Origin: Diploptera punctata
Taxonomy: Eukaryota; Arthropoda; Insecta; Blattodea; Blaberidae
Assembly: GCA_030220185.1 (NCBI GenBank)
Contig: JASPKZ010007537.1
Coordinates: 83,501 to 147,500, forward strand
DNA length: 64,000 nucleotides
Direction of reading: 5' to 3'
Part shown: positions 33,665 to 43,995 of the stretch, piece by piece
Position numbering within the stretch: the first letter of the stretch is position 1
How the letters are laid out: the number at the start of each line of letters is the position of its first letter
The notes under the pieces: model-generated
The model's input: the letters and a program-made list of their open reading frames with translations, nothing else
Databases searched by the model: none
What the model was told of the DNA's origin: nothing
Translations under genes and position numbers: made by a program

Positions 33665-33835
33665 AAGGAAAGGATGACTTCGAAACTCGTGGGTACAAGA
33701 AATAAAAACTGGAATGAGAACAAGAGAACTGGAGGATATGGACTGGACGGATATAGACGAGTGGAGAAGAAAAATAAAACTTTAGGTACGGAAATTGTGT
33801 AAACGTTAAAAATCTGCATATAAATTAAATTATTA
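33665..33835 (+). pseudogene. LINE-G 3' end, plus strand
   Basis: Frame reads WVQEIKTGMRTRELEDMDWT, DIDEWRRKIKL, a match to the last residues of LINE-G copy 1, then TTAAATTATTATTA. Confidence 0.75.
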
Positions 33836-33837
33836 TT

Positions 33838-34103
33838 AAGTCTAATAGATAACGATAGGCAGAGCATGTGGCACGAATGGGGAATAAAAGAGTGACATAA
33901 AAGCATTTTGTAGGAAAACCAGAAGGAAAACGATCAGTTGGTAGACAAGAATGAGGTGGGAGAATAACATTAACCGTGATTTGAGGGAAGTAGATTATAC
34001 AGAAGATGATTGGAAAACATTATCTCAGGATAGGGATGTGTGGAGAGCTTATATCCGCGCGGCCATGAACCTACGGGTTGGATAATGCCAGTGAGTTAAT
34101 TAG
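33838..34103 (+). pseudogene. LINE-A 3' stub
   Basis: From GATAGGCAGAGCATGTGGCA to GCCAGTGAGTTAATTAG. Several indels; adjoining the LINE-G end without spacer. Confidence 0.8.
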
Positions 34104-34148
34104 TTATTATTATTACTATTATTATTGTTAGTTATTATTATTGTTATT

Positions 34149-34350
34149 CGGGATTTTTCCTCGCCTGTAAGACAAATCTAGGTAAAACTTTAAGGCCCAA
34201 ACGGTCCCCGAAATCATATGGCATCATTATCATCCTCATCCTCGCCATTATCATCATCATCCTTCATCGGTGTGGAAAGCAACGGGAAGCTAGCACACCT
34301 AAAATTCCCTAGTAAAGCTGCAAGCATAGCATGAAAATGCAATGATTGCA
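34149..34350 (+). repeat. SINE-C, 5'-truncated
   Basis: Core CGGGATTTTTCCTCGCCTGT, AGGCCCAAACGGTCCCCG, then the usual tail CGGTGTGGAAAGCAACGGG and GCATAGCATGAAAATGCAAT. Confidence 0.85.
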
Positions 34351-34369
34351 GGGAAGGAAACTGGCGCGC

Positions 34370-35090
34370 GGCAGAAGGACGAGAGGAGGGAGGGAGGAGG
34401 GGGGGGAGGGGGGGGAGGGGAGGAGGAGGAGGAGGAGGAGGGAGGAGGAGGAGGAGGAGGAAGAGGAGGAGGAGGAGCAGGAGCAGGAGGAGGAGCAGGA
34501 GGAGGAGGAGGAGGAGGAGGAGGAAGGAGGAGGAGGAGGAGGACGAGGAGGAGGAGCAGGAGCAGGAGGAGGGAGCAGGAGGAGGAGGAGCAGGAGCAGG
34601 AGCAGGAGGAGGAGGAGGAGCAGCAGGAGAGCAGGAGGAGGAGCAGAGCAGGAGCAGCAGCAGCAGAAGCAGCAGCAGGAGGAAGAGGAGGAGGAGCAGG
34701 AGCAGGAGGAGGAGCAGGAGGAGGAGGAGCAGGAGCAGGAGCAGGAGGAGGAGGAGGAGGAGGAGGAGGAGGAGGAGGAGCAGCAGGAGGAGGAGCAGGA
34801 GCAGCAGGAGGAGGAGGAGGAGGAGGAGGAGGAGGAGGAGGAGGAGGAGGAGGAGGAGGAGGAGGAGGAGGACGGAGGAGGAGGAGCAGGAGCAGGAGGA
34901 GGAGGAGCAGGAGCAGGAGCAGGAGTAGGAGGAGGAGGAGGAGGAGGAGCAGGAGCAGCAGGAGGAGGAGCAGGAGCCGCAGCAGCGCAGAGGAGGAGGA
35001 GGAGGAGGAGGAGGACGGACGACGAGGAGGACAGGAAGCAGGAGCAGGAGTAGGAGGAGGAGGAGGAGGTGCAGGAGCAGCAGGATGGAG
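34370..35090 (+). repeat. ~0.7-kb purine-rich (GGA/GCA)n tract
   Basis: Almost only GGA, GAG and GCA-type triplets on the plus strand, with a run of at least 18 perfect GGA units around 34810-34870 and mixed GGAGCA stretches elsewhere. All six frames stay open over long stretches (poly-Gly/Glu/Arg or poly-Pro/Ser/Leu), which is a property of the repeat, not of a gene. Confidence 0.95.
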
Positions 35091-35125
35091 TATCATGATC
35101 ATTATCATGCATCATTATCATTATC

Positions 35126-35165
35126 ATCACATATTATTATTATTACTATTATTATTATCATTATC

Positions 35166-35209
<44 letters not shown>

Positions 35210-35250
35210 CATTATCATCATTATTATTATCATTATCATCATCATCATCA

Positions 35251-35282
<32 letters not shown>
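35126..35282. repeat. (ATT)n/(ATC)n microsatellite
   Basis: About 155 bases of TTA with interspersed TCA, directly after the GGA tract. Confidence 0.95.
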
Positions 35283-35285
<3 letters not shown>

Positions 35286-35836
35286 TGCATTCTCTTCCTT
35301 AGACATTTCGTATGGCGATGAATCATTTTGGGTTGAAGGACAATCACAAGTATGGAATATTACAAATAAAAAAGTATTTTAATGGATGTATTTAAGTATT
35401 AGTAAGGAAGAACGAAAGAAACTACTTTTGAATAATTACATCATTTATGTAGTAACTGAATTCCACAATCAGTCAAGGGAGAATATTTTACAATTATAGT
35501 AGATGGAATATTTCCAGAAACATGTGTGGTGTTATTTTATTAGCAGCAGTGATACACGTATAATATTCATTGAAATAGGAATTACATCCAACTATGACAG
35601 CTGACTGGCTGACTGACTGACGATAACACTATCTTGTCGTGTGGCGTCATTCTGTCCTATGCGTCATCGATCTGCCCATTCATTTTTTAGACAAATCAAT
35701 ATTTCATTTTACCCTAGTGTGTAACATTGTATTTGATAATTGAAACCAACTTACAGAGTAACCCTAATCTGCATTATTATCATTCATTTTTTGCGCTGAT
35801 TTCAGAACTGTTCTTAGTTTTCATTTGTCACGTATA
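35283..35836. other. No recognisable feature
   Basis: AT-rich. Short (CTGA)n at about 35605-35622. No gene. Confidence 0.5.
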
Positions 35837-36327
35837 CTTACTTACTCACTGGCACTATCGAACACGTAGGTTCATTGCCGCGCGGACATAGGCTCTCCAT
35901 ACATCCCTATCTTGAGCTAATGCTTTCCAATCATTCCCTGTATAATCTACTTCCCTCAAATCATAGTTTATGTTATTCTCCCATCTCATTCTTGGTCTAC
36001 CAACTGGGCGTTTTCCCTCTGGCTTCCCTACAAGAAGCTTCCATGCAAGTCTTTCATTCCCCATACGCGCAACATGTCCTGCCCATCGCAGTCTACGAGA
36101 CTTAACTGTTCTTATTATATCTGGCTTCCTATAAAGACCAAGTAGTTCATTGTTATGTAGTCTTCTCCATTCACCTGTCTGTTCATCTCTCTTTGCTCCA
36201 AAAATTTTCCTAAGATCTTTATTCTCAAATACTCGTAATCTCCTTTCCTCCCTTAAAGTAAGAGTCCATGTTTCGCAACCATATAATATAACTTGTAGAA
36301 TAATAGTTTTATATATTTTCAGTTTAC
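35837..36327 (-). mobile_element. LINE-A 3' end
   Basis: Minus strand from ACTGAAAATATATAAAAC (KIYKTIILQVILYGCET) to AMNLRVR-stop and the (AAGT)n tail at 35837. One 69-codon frame is open. Confidence 0.85.
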
Positions 36328-36754
36328 GCAGAAATTAAAAAGGACAATTAGTTAGATTTGACACCTTAAGTTTGCCAGTTGTTTGTGAGAGGACAGTTAA
36401 TTGGACACCAGACACACACACGTGCGATATCCTGCCGAGATATAAATGTCTGAATTCTCGTTACGCGACGCTTATTTCAGCTGTGCGGTTTTTCTTTACG
36501 GAACACATGGCATTTCCGTCCCCTTGTCCCAAACAAGCGACACTATGGAATGACGTAAACAAATTTTATTTAAGTCTCCAAAACAGATGTCAACCCTCTC
36601 TCTTTGAGCATATATTTCATGCTACTTAAACGCAAATAGTTCATTAAATTGAGACAAAAGCATTTGATCTCCACCGATTTTGTATTTCTGGAAAACTTCT
36701 AAAAGAAGAGTTTCTACACAAGAATAAAAAACAGTTTAATAAAAAATGGATATT
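36328..36754. other. Unrecognised sequence with an 85-codon frame
   Basis: 36372-36629 is open on the plus strand (MPVVCERTVNWTPDTHTCDI...). No motif or repeat match; coding status unknown and more likely chance. Confidence 0.35.
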
Positions 36755-36778
36755 AATGCAATTGAAGATAATAATAAT

Positions 36779-36825
<47 letters not shown>

Positions 36826-36826
36826 T
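36755..36826. repeat. (AAT)n microsatellite
   Basis: About 20 AAT units with one interruption. Confidence 0.9.
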
Positions 36827-37218
36827 TTAGTCCATTTAGTCTTGGCATCAATGAAAGACAAAAATGGTTATAGTTAGTTATCTGTAAGAGATAAACATGT
36901 GCTGTCAGGGACGTTTTTGTAGAGCTTTTTGAGATAATCAATTCTGTGCACATTAATCTTGTGTATTTGTTATGGTTTAGGCAGCGTAAACCATTTAAGC
37001 ATCCAAAGAGCTACTTTTTTCACGTTTTCCACTACAAAGGGCGATTTTTAAGGGTGTAGGAGTTGAGTATCACAACTCTCTTATAGCCTATGTTCATTCC
37101 GGGAATCTCCTGAACATTTTGCAAAAAGCTCCATCACGATCGGATCAACGGTATGGCCGCGTATAAAGTACAAATAAACCAACAAATAAACAAACAAACA
37201 TTAATTTATATATATATA

Positions 37219-37600
37219 GTCCACCGCTGTGGCCTCGAGGTAGCGTGCTGCCTTGTCACTCAGCGGGCCCGGGTTCAATCTCCGGTCGGGGCAGTTTTTC
37301 TGGGTGAGGTTTTTATCGGGGTTTTTCCTCACCTGTAAGACAAATGTCAGGAAAACTTTAAGGCCCAAACGGTCCCCGAAATCATATGGCCATTATCATT
37401 ATCATCCTTACCATTATCATCATCATCCTTCACCGGTGTGGAAAGCAACGGGAAGCTACCACACCTACACAATTCCCTAGTAAAGCTGCAAGCATAGCAT
37501 GAAAATGCTACGATTGCAGTGAAGGACGCGAGGTAGCGGGGCAGTTTTTCTGGGTGAGGTTTTTATCGGGGTTTTTCCTCACCTGTAAGACAAATGTCAG
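37219..37600 (+). repeat. SINE-C with partial duplication of its core
   Basis: Complete SINE-C (head GTCCACCGCTGTGGCCTCGA, box B GGTTCAATCTCC, tail to GATTGCAGTGAAGG). From about 37529 GCGAGGTAGCGGGGCAGTTT restarts and repeats the head-core junction up to CAAATGTCAG. Confidence 0.88.
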
Positions 37601-37649
37601 TTTTAATTATCACTGATTATCATCCCTAGCAAGGTAATTAATATTGTTT

Positions 37650-38105
37650 TATGTCTTCTTCATCTTCCTTCCAAGTATATGGCCAAGGCCTGTTACGATC
37701 CTATAGAAAATTTTCCCTCCAGCGTTTCATAGGACGGCCCAGTGATCTCATGCTTTGGTCGTCATTAGTTTGATCCTTCCGGGAAATTCTCGTATAAGAC
37801 TTGAAAGCATAATAATAGTCCCTTCGATTGGTTGCTGGCCAAAGGAAGGCTAGACCAGTGATGGGGCTGCCATCTTATAGCTTCTGGTCAGGCTTTTATG
37901 GAGAAGGAAATAATAAATGGAAGAAAGGAAAGACTCCCTGGCCCTCGGATGCCCTACTAGCGTCGGGGTCGAAAAAAACAATAGTTAACCAAGAAAGGTT
38001 AGATAGTAAAGTTAAAAGAGTGCAAAACACAAGTAAGTGGAAGAAATGTTTTGCTCAGCTTGGACACCTTGTGGTCGCCATCCCCTAGATGAGGACTCCT
38101 GAGGG
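37650..38105. repeat. Repeat-D copy 2
   Basis: Same two parts as copy 1 but keeps about 50 bases more of the LINE 3' end at the junction (TTTCATAGGACGGCCCAGTG, ATGCTTTGGTCGTCATTAG). Confidence 0.78.
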
Positions 38106-38664
38106 TTAAACAAATTAATGTATATTCGAGGACAAGATAATTCGTGAATGTGTGCAATATGTTCTGCATCTGCAACATAATCATATTATCAAAATGATAA
38201 AACAGACCAATCTCTGTTCATTAAATAAATCGTAAAAAAAAGACTAACATACTTGAGAGATTGTATCGATGGAAACTAATTGATACAGCGTTACACGTAC
38301 TCCATAATAATTAATTTTGTCACTGAAATCTCATTAGTTCAATGTTTACGTTGTAATTAACCTTCCCATCACAATCAGGGCCACAAAATCCTCTTCACAG
38401 TCTTCGAGGAAGGTATTAAAATGTCTTCCTCGCTCTCATTTAAACGAGAATAAATTAAGAGAATAAATTCAATGAATAAACCATTGTACGTTTGATGTTT
38501 AAGGGAAATTAATTAAAGAAAATTAAATTTCTTTGTTAACATAATGATAGAAAGCTGAATCAGACTGCTAAACCTAAAACTAATTAATTCATCTTTATTC
38601 TTTTTATTTTATTCATCAATGCATTCTTTATTCAAAAGGGGGAACGTAAAATTGCTGGTAGTTA
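38106..38664. other. No recognisable feature
   Basis: AT-rich; nothing recognised. Confidence 0.5.
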
Positions 38665-38667
38665 TCA

Positions 38668-39284
38668 TAAGTAATGCCACGAGTGATTTCCAAATTATCG
38701 ATAAATTCACGACTCACGAAGTGAGGAGTGAATTTATCTAGAGAATTTGGAAATCAAGAGTGGCATTTGTTAGGACTATTTAACGAATAAAATTAAGCTG
38801 TTTACTCACAAATCATTATTTAACTATAGTTATTTTAAAATATTTATATATTTAATGTAAACGGCGATGTTTGAAAACAAATCAGAAATGTGAGGTTATG
38901 TTCATTCACTGCTGCTTGATCATATTATTTATTGCCAAATAAGATCGCAATATTGTAAGAGTGCACCCAAGTGGAGAAATAATGAAACACATCAAACTAT
39001 ATATCATAATCAACATTACGGGTTATTCATTTATTTTTTTAGTAAACAACTCAGTAAAATCAAGGAATATTTTCATTATTAGCTATATTCAATGTATTTG
39101 TTGGAGAAAAATAATGCTTTGACCTGTTCAGAACATTAAAAAGGAGGAGCTTTCTTTATCACAAAAGCAGGAGCTGATAAAGAGAAATGATAAAGAGCGA
39201 GGTGAAACACGACTGTCATTGGTTGTAAAAAATCATTGTAACGTGATTGGTCATTGACTGGCATTTGTGGCATGAGTTAAATAG
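38668..39284 (+). repeat. HP repeat copy 4 (variant with different middle)
   Basis: TCA flanks at 38665-38667 and 39285-39287. Full head palindrome. The middle (GTAAACAACTCAGTAAAATC, TTGGAGAAAAATAATG) is shared with copy 7 only, so these two form a subfamily. Confidence 0.82.
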
Positions 39285-39399
39285 TCACTACATATGCCTG
39301 CTGGATAACATTAAAAGAGTAATGTGTCATAACCTACAATTCTCAACGAGTTAAAAACATTAAAAATAAGACCACTCAATGAAGAAGGTTTTTTATTGA

Positions 39400-39980
39400 C
39401 TATATAACTCATGCCCCAAATGGGAATCAATGATCAATCACATTTCAATCAATTTTGATTTACAACCAATCACAGTCGTTTTTCACCTCGATTTTATCAC
39501 TTCCATTTTATCGCTTTCATTTTTTCAAGTGACTCCCAGATTGTAAATATAGTGCACGAAAGGAACCAAATTCTGCTTGTGAGATATAATAGAAAAACAT
39601 TCGTAGCAATTGATTATATTACAAAAAAACACTGTTTGCACTTTCTTAAACGTATTATTTCCCAGGAATAATCGTTGCAGAAAAATATAATTGACGTATT
39701 TACATCGTAGGACATCAGAAATTAATTCATAATCTGTAATGATGTATTTCATTTTTTCTCCACCATGGTGCATTCTTACAATATTGCAATTTTATTTGGC
39801 AATAAATATGATCTGGTTGCAGTGATGAACAAATGAAACATAACGTTTCTCATCTGTTTTCAAACATTGCCGTTTATATTAAATATATAAATATTCTATA
39901 AATTCTCTAGATAAATTCACTTCTCACTTCGTGAGTCGTGAATTTATTGATAATTTGGAAATCACTTGTGGCATTACTTA
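39400..39980 (-). repeat. HP repeat copy 5
   Basis: TGA flanks at 39397-39399 and 39981-39983 (TCA in sense). Part of the AT-rich section next to the head is lost. Lies opposite to copy 4, 115 bp away. Confidence 0.82.
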
Positions 39981-40040
39981 TGAAAAGTAAGGAGTTTAGT
40001 ATCACTTGTGGCATTACTTATGAAAAGTAAGGAGTTTAGT
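39961..40040. repeat. Perfect 40-bp tandem duplication at the HP end
   Basis: 39961-40000 and 40001-40040 are identical (ATCACTTGTGGCATTACTTA ...). Each unit holds the last 20 bases of the HP repeat plus 20 bases of flank. Confidence 0.95.
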
Positions 40041-40154
40041 ATAGCTTTAAGCAGACTAAAATTTTAATAAATAGCATCTCAGGTTAATGCTGTAATTTAT
40101 GTTTAAATGGCGATGGATTACAATACAATTTAATTAAACGGTATATTAAATTCC

Positions 40155-40498
40155 TCCAAGCGCGACAGGCCTAGAAGGCCCTTGACCTACCAACCGGCTG
40201 CTGGCCTCACATCGACATGTGTTAATCACATCGGTAGACGATCATTTAGGCAGTGTAGAGGTGACAAGTGGTCAGCATGTCGGGTCCCCCAGCCGTTATA
40301 GCTGGTCTTCTCAACCTGGATTAGCTACTTATTGTATCTACTCAAATGCCTCACGATGCTGGGTGGGCACCGGTCCCATGCTGGCCGAAATTCCATGAGA
40401 AAATTTATTTCCCATGGGGACTCGAACCAGTGCAAGTCCCGTTGCTCTGCGCCAAGGCTTCTTGCCTTAACCACTACGCTACGGCGCCTGACGATTAC
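40155..40498 (-). repeat. SINE-B, 8-bp TSD
   Basis: TAAATTCC at 40147-40154 and 40499-40506. Full length on the minus strand, with box A TAGCGTAGTGG and box B GGTTCGAGTCC. Confidence 0.85.
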
Positions 40499-40536
40499 TA
40501 AATTCCAATCAAATTATATTCTTAATTATAGTGAAC

Positions 40537-40886
40537 GTCCCGCGCCGTAGCCGAGTGGTTAAGGTAGGAAGCCTTGGCGCAGAGCTACGGGACTTGCGCT
40601 GGTTCGAGTCTCCATGGGGGAAGAAATTTTCTCATGGTATTTCGGCCAGTATGGGACCGGTGCCCACCCAGCATCGTGAGGCAATTGGGTAGCTACAATA
40701 AGTAGCGGCTCCAGGTTGAGGAACCAGCTATAACGGCTGGGGGACTCGACATGCTAACCACATGTCACCCCTACACTGGCTGTTGATCATCTACCTCTGT
40801 GATTGACACATGTGGATGTGAAGGGCCAGCAGCCGGCTGGTAAAAGGGTAACCGCTGAAAAGTGGAAAGACCTTCAATCGGATCGG
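40537..40886 (+). repeat. SINE-B, 13-bp TSD
   Basis: AATTATAGTGAAC at 40524-40536 and 40887-40899. Box A TAGCCGAGTGG, box B GGTTCGAGTCT, 350 bp, end CAATCGGATCGG. Gives exact ends for the family. Confidence 0.93.
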
Positions 40887-40899
40887 AATTATAGTGAAC

Positions 40900-41202
40900 A
40901 CGGTAATTTTATGAACATGAATTGGAGCCCGGTCCGTTGAAGATTCATACATTATTATTTAAGGTGGACTGAGGGACATCACTCCTTTTAACATTCATAT
41001 TTACTGAATTTATTTAAGAACTGTATTTTTTAATTTAGTTTGCTTAAGACTGTCCTCATTTTTTGTTACTAATGTTATATCATGATATTTCGCAGTTATA
41101 CATAACCAGTGTGGAGCTCACAGACCTACCTACTATTTTCCATAGTGTTTGAATCGCATGCGCGGTTGCCATGGTAATGCGTGCTCATCGGCTCCAAATG
41201 TT
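40900..41202. other. No recognisable feature
   Basis: No gene or repeat match seen. Confidence 0.5.
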
Positions 41203-41560
41203 GGACTGAGTGAGTGGATTGCACAATCCAAGTCTAAACCACGGCCCCGGTTTCCCAATTTTTATTGTTTCCATAAAACTATGAAAATAACTGAAAATCC
41301 ACAGAAATTGTTATGAAATCATGGCCATGATTCAGACATCTTATTTCGCAATTAACAACTTAAATTTTCATTTTTTTATGGTTGTTATGGAATCATTAAA
41401 AATTAGAAAACCGGGGCCGTGCAATCCACTCAGTGTATCTCATGATTCAGACATCCGATTTTGCAATTAACAACTGTAAATTTTCAGTTTTTATGGTTGT
41501 TATGGAATCATTAAAAACTAGAAAACCGGGGCCGTGCAATCCACTCAGTGTATCTCAGAC
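41203..41560. repeat. Foldback element with duplicated right arm
   Basis: Left arm about 41203-41278 (GAGTGGATTGCAC, CACGGCCCCGGTTTCCC). Its inverted copy occurs twice: about 41375-41435 and 41495-41555 (AAAACCGGGGCCGTGCAATC). The units 41326-41440 and 41441-41557 are direct repeats. No coding content. Confidence 0.75.
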
Positions 41561-41700
41561 ACACTATTTTTTTTTAATGAAGGTTGTTCTGAACTAATCT
41601 TTGTTAAATAATTCTGATAATATTCAAATAAGACTTGTAAAAAAATAGCATTTTTAGTAATTACAGACAACAATGAATTTGTTCATCAATAAATGATTGT

Positions 41701-42107
41701 GTGAGAAAGTAAGAAAGGATATACAGCTAAGATTGTACTCAACGATGGCACTACCAGTGGCGATATATGGAAGTGTAGCCTAGGTCCTGAAGGAAAAAGA
41801 AAAAAGTAAAATTCAGGCAGCGGAAATTAGATTTCTACCGGCTCTGAAAGATTGCACAAGAGAAGAACATATTAGAAATGAGAATATTAGAGAGGAACTA
41901 AAAGTAAAACCACTTCTTCGACAAATAGAAGAACACAGGAAGAATTGGACAGAACATCTGCAAAGAATGAGAGATGATAGGATACCAAATATGGCACTGC
42001 TGTACAATCCTGGAGGACGAAGATCAGTAGGAAGACCAAAAAAACGCTGGGCTGAATAGATGTGAGATCCGAACAGACAAAGACCTAATCCGTGAAGAAT
42101 GATGATG
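41701..42107 (+). mobile_element. LINE-D 3' end, 13-bp TSD
   Basis: AATAAATGATTGT at 41688-41700 and 42108-42120. Coding: MALPVAIYGSVA, stop, then CTREEHIRNENIREELKVKP, RKNWTEHLQRMRDDRIPNMA, GRRSVGRPKKRWAE-stop. The 3' end is CCTAATCCGTGAAGAATGATGATG. Related to LINE-B. Confidence 0.88.
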
Positions 42108-42120
42108 AATAAATGATTGT

Positions 42121-42590
42121 CAGTTCGCAAGCGAACTTTTACCAACACTATTTGATTACTTTTCGAAAATATGTAGTAGACTAAATAAAAATAATATCTG
42201 CGAATTAAAGAAAATGAAAAGCCAAAGAAGGAAGTGAAAATTATCAGTGTGTTCCCTAATGAGCAGCTGAGCTTTCAGTTGAATTGTTTCACATACGATA
42301 GCGTACACATTAAGCACAAATAATAGCGTCAGATGTCACAAGGTTACAATATTAATTTTTAATTTTATATCTACATGAGACATCTAAAAGCCAAGGGAAG
42401 TTAAAGTGCATTAACAATTTTTTTTAGAAAATTACGTTAAAAGTTGATTCTTTGTCAGTTACCATTGGTATTTATTTCTCGAAGTTCATTTCCCCTTATT
42501 ATGAACTCAGCACCAATCAATTTATAAGATATCTCCTATATCATTTAAATAATTTACATTCTCAACTATTAAGTTTGACATTAACTGCTA
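42121..42590. other. No recognisable feature
   Basis: AT-rich; nothing recognised. Confidence 0.5.
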
Positions 42591-42593
42591 TTA

Positions 42594-43330
42594 CACTGAG
42601 CAACAAAAAATAAACTTTTTTTTTTGTCTCAGAAAGAAAAATATGTGATTCAGATAGTGTTTTTTCTCCTGAATTCGAATATGATATCGGTTTTTCTCCA
42701 TCACGCAAGGTTTCCGAGAGACAGGAATTTATAATTTCAAACACTTTAATACGTTCTACAATCACAACTATACAACATTCGACATTCGGACTCACCTAGA
42801 AAGTAAGAAATAACGATTTTCTGCTATTATATTGACTTAGGCTTTCATGGCCGGAGTTACTATGATGATCTTGCAGAAGATTTCCGGGCCGTTGGCCGTA
42901 TCAAGACAACCTTTGAGGATGCCGGACGCAGTCTCTGGCGAAACGTTGGGGAACTACAAGCCTCAAGACCACGGCTAACAGCCCGGAAATCTTCTGCAAG
43001 ATCATCATAGATTTTCTGCTATATTTCGCCTGTGGAGCATCCGTCTTGATGGTCCAACAATAATCGCGCAGCATATTATGATTTCATTTGCCTTGATATC
43101 TCTTTTCCACAGCTGAAATCTCCTGAGTTAGCTCATTTGGTTTTATTTTACAATGGGCAAATGGACGAAAAAACATTTATTAAAAATAATTACTTAAATC
43201 CATTAATTGAAATGAAATAAAAAAACTGTGGGTGATGGAGAAATTCCGAATACATAGTTGAAAACACGATAAATACTGCATAAAGTACAACTATTGGTAC
43301 TCATGGGACAAAAATCACGTTGGCCAGTGT
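42594..43330 (-). mobile_element. CACTG DNA transposon copy 5 with hairpin insertion
   Basis: CACTGAGCAACAAAAAATAA at the left end, GGCCAGTG at the right, flanked by TTA/TTA (42591-42593, 43331-43333). The minus-strand C-terminal block is decayed (a Trp codon is a stop). Split by 42828-43009. Confidence 0.83.
42828..43009 (+). repeat. Hairpin insertion with hammerhead-like core, 13-bp TSD
   Basis: GATTTTCTGCTAT at 42815-42827 and 43010-43022. 30-bp arms (TGATGATCTTGCAGAAGATT ... ) at 42860-42889 and 42981-43010. Between them TTGAGGAT, a 5-bp stem, and GAAACGTT (42913-42947). The GGCTTTCATGGCCGG part also occurs, inverted, next to the palindrome at 47748. Could be a Penelope-like element end; no protein part remains. 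Confidence 0.6.
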
Positions 43331-43333
43331 TAT

Positions 43334-43631
43334 CAAAAAGTGAATTTTGGTTTATACACGTCTTAATTATAATGCATATAAACGCATCGTATTGTATGCA
43401 TACCTAGATTACTGATACTCTTATCACGTTCTCAATCTATCAGCCAGCACTGAATTTAATATTTATTTTTATTTTTTCTAACATAGAGATTTAAAAGGTG
43501 GTATTTTGTAGAAGGGGGCACCTTGACAGTTGGATAATTTTGTCAAAACGCCAAATATATTTATACATGCTAATATGATCGTTTACAAATCTAGAATGGC
43601 TCACATTCACTGAATTAAATTAAAATATGTA
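43334..43631. other. No recognisable feature
   Basis: AT-rich; nothing recognised. Confidence 0.5.
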
Positions 43632-43995
43632 ATTCGGCATCAATGTCGAAATATTCTCCTTCTTCTACCTTTCCAGGATTAGGTCAATGCGACCTGTTCC
43701 GGTCTCAAGTCCATCGTTTCTTTGGCTGTGCCAAATATATTTTTCCATGTGATTTGTAGGTGTTGATCTTTTTGGGTAATCCTGTATTGTCCATTCTGTC
43801 TAAATGTTCTTTCCATTGGATTTGTGCTCTTCTAGTTTATCGACTATTGAAAATATCTCCAGTTTATTTCTTATTGATTCACTGTGTAATCTATCCATGC
43901 GTGTACATCCTTTTACGGATCTTAAACATTTCATTTCAGCGGCTTGAATGTGTGAGATATCTTTTTTTGTATGTAAGTTACCCAAATATTCTTAG
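43632..43995 (-). pseudogene. LINE-E 3' end
   Basis: Minus strand: IQAAEMKCLRSVKGCTRMDR, SESIRNKLEIFSIVDKLEEH, then shifted remains of WKEHLDRMDNTGLPK. The 3' end is GACCTAATCCTGGAAAGGTA followed by GAAGAAGGAGAA. Confidence 0.75.

Noticed and set aside
34299..35382. Frames of 235-346 codons (poly-Gly/Glu/Arg, poly-Pro/Ser/Leu) over the GGA tract, on both strands and several frames
   Set aside because: A triplet repeat without stop-generating units stays open in all frames. No non-repeat domain is attached.
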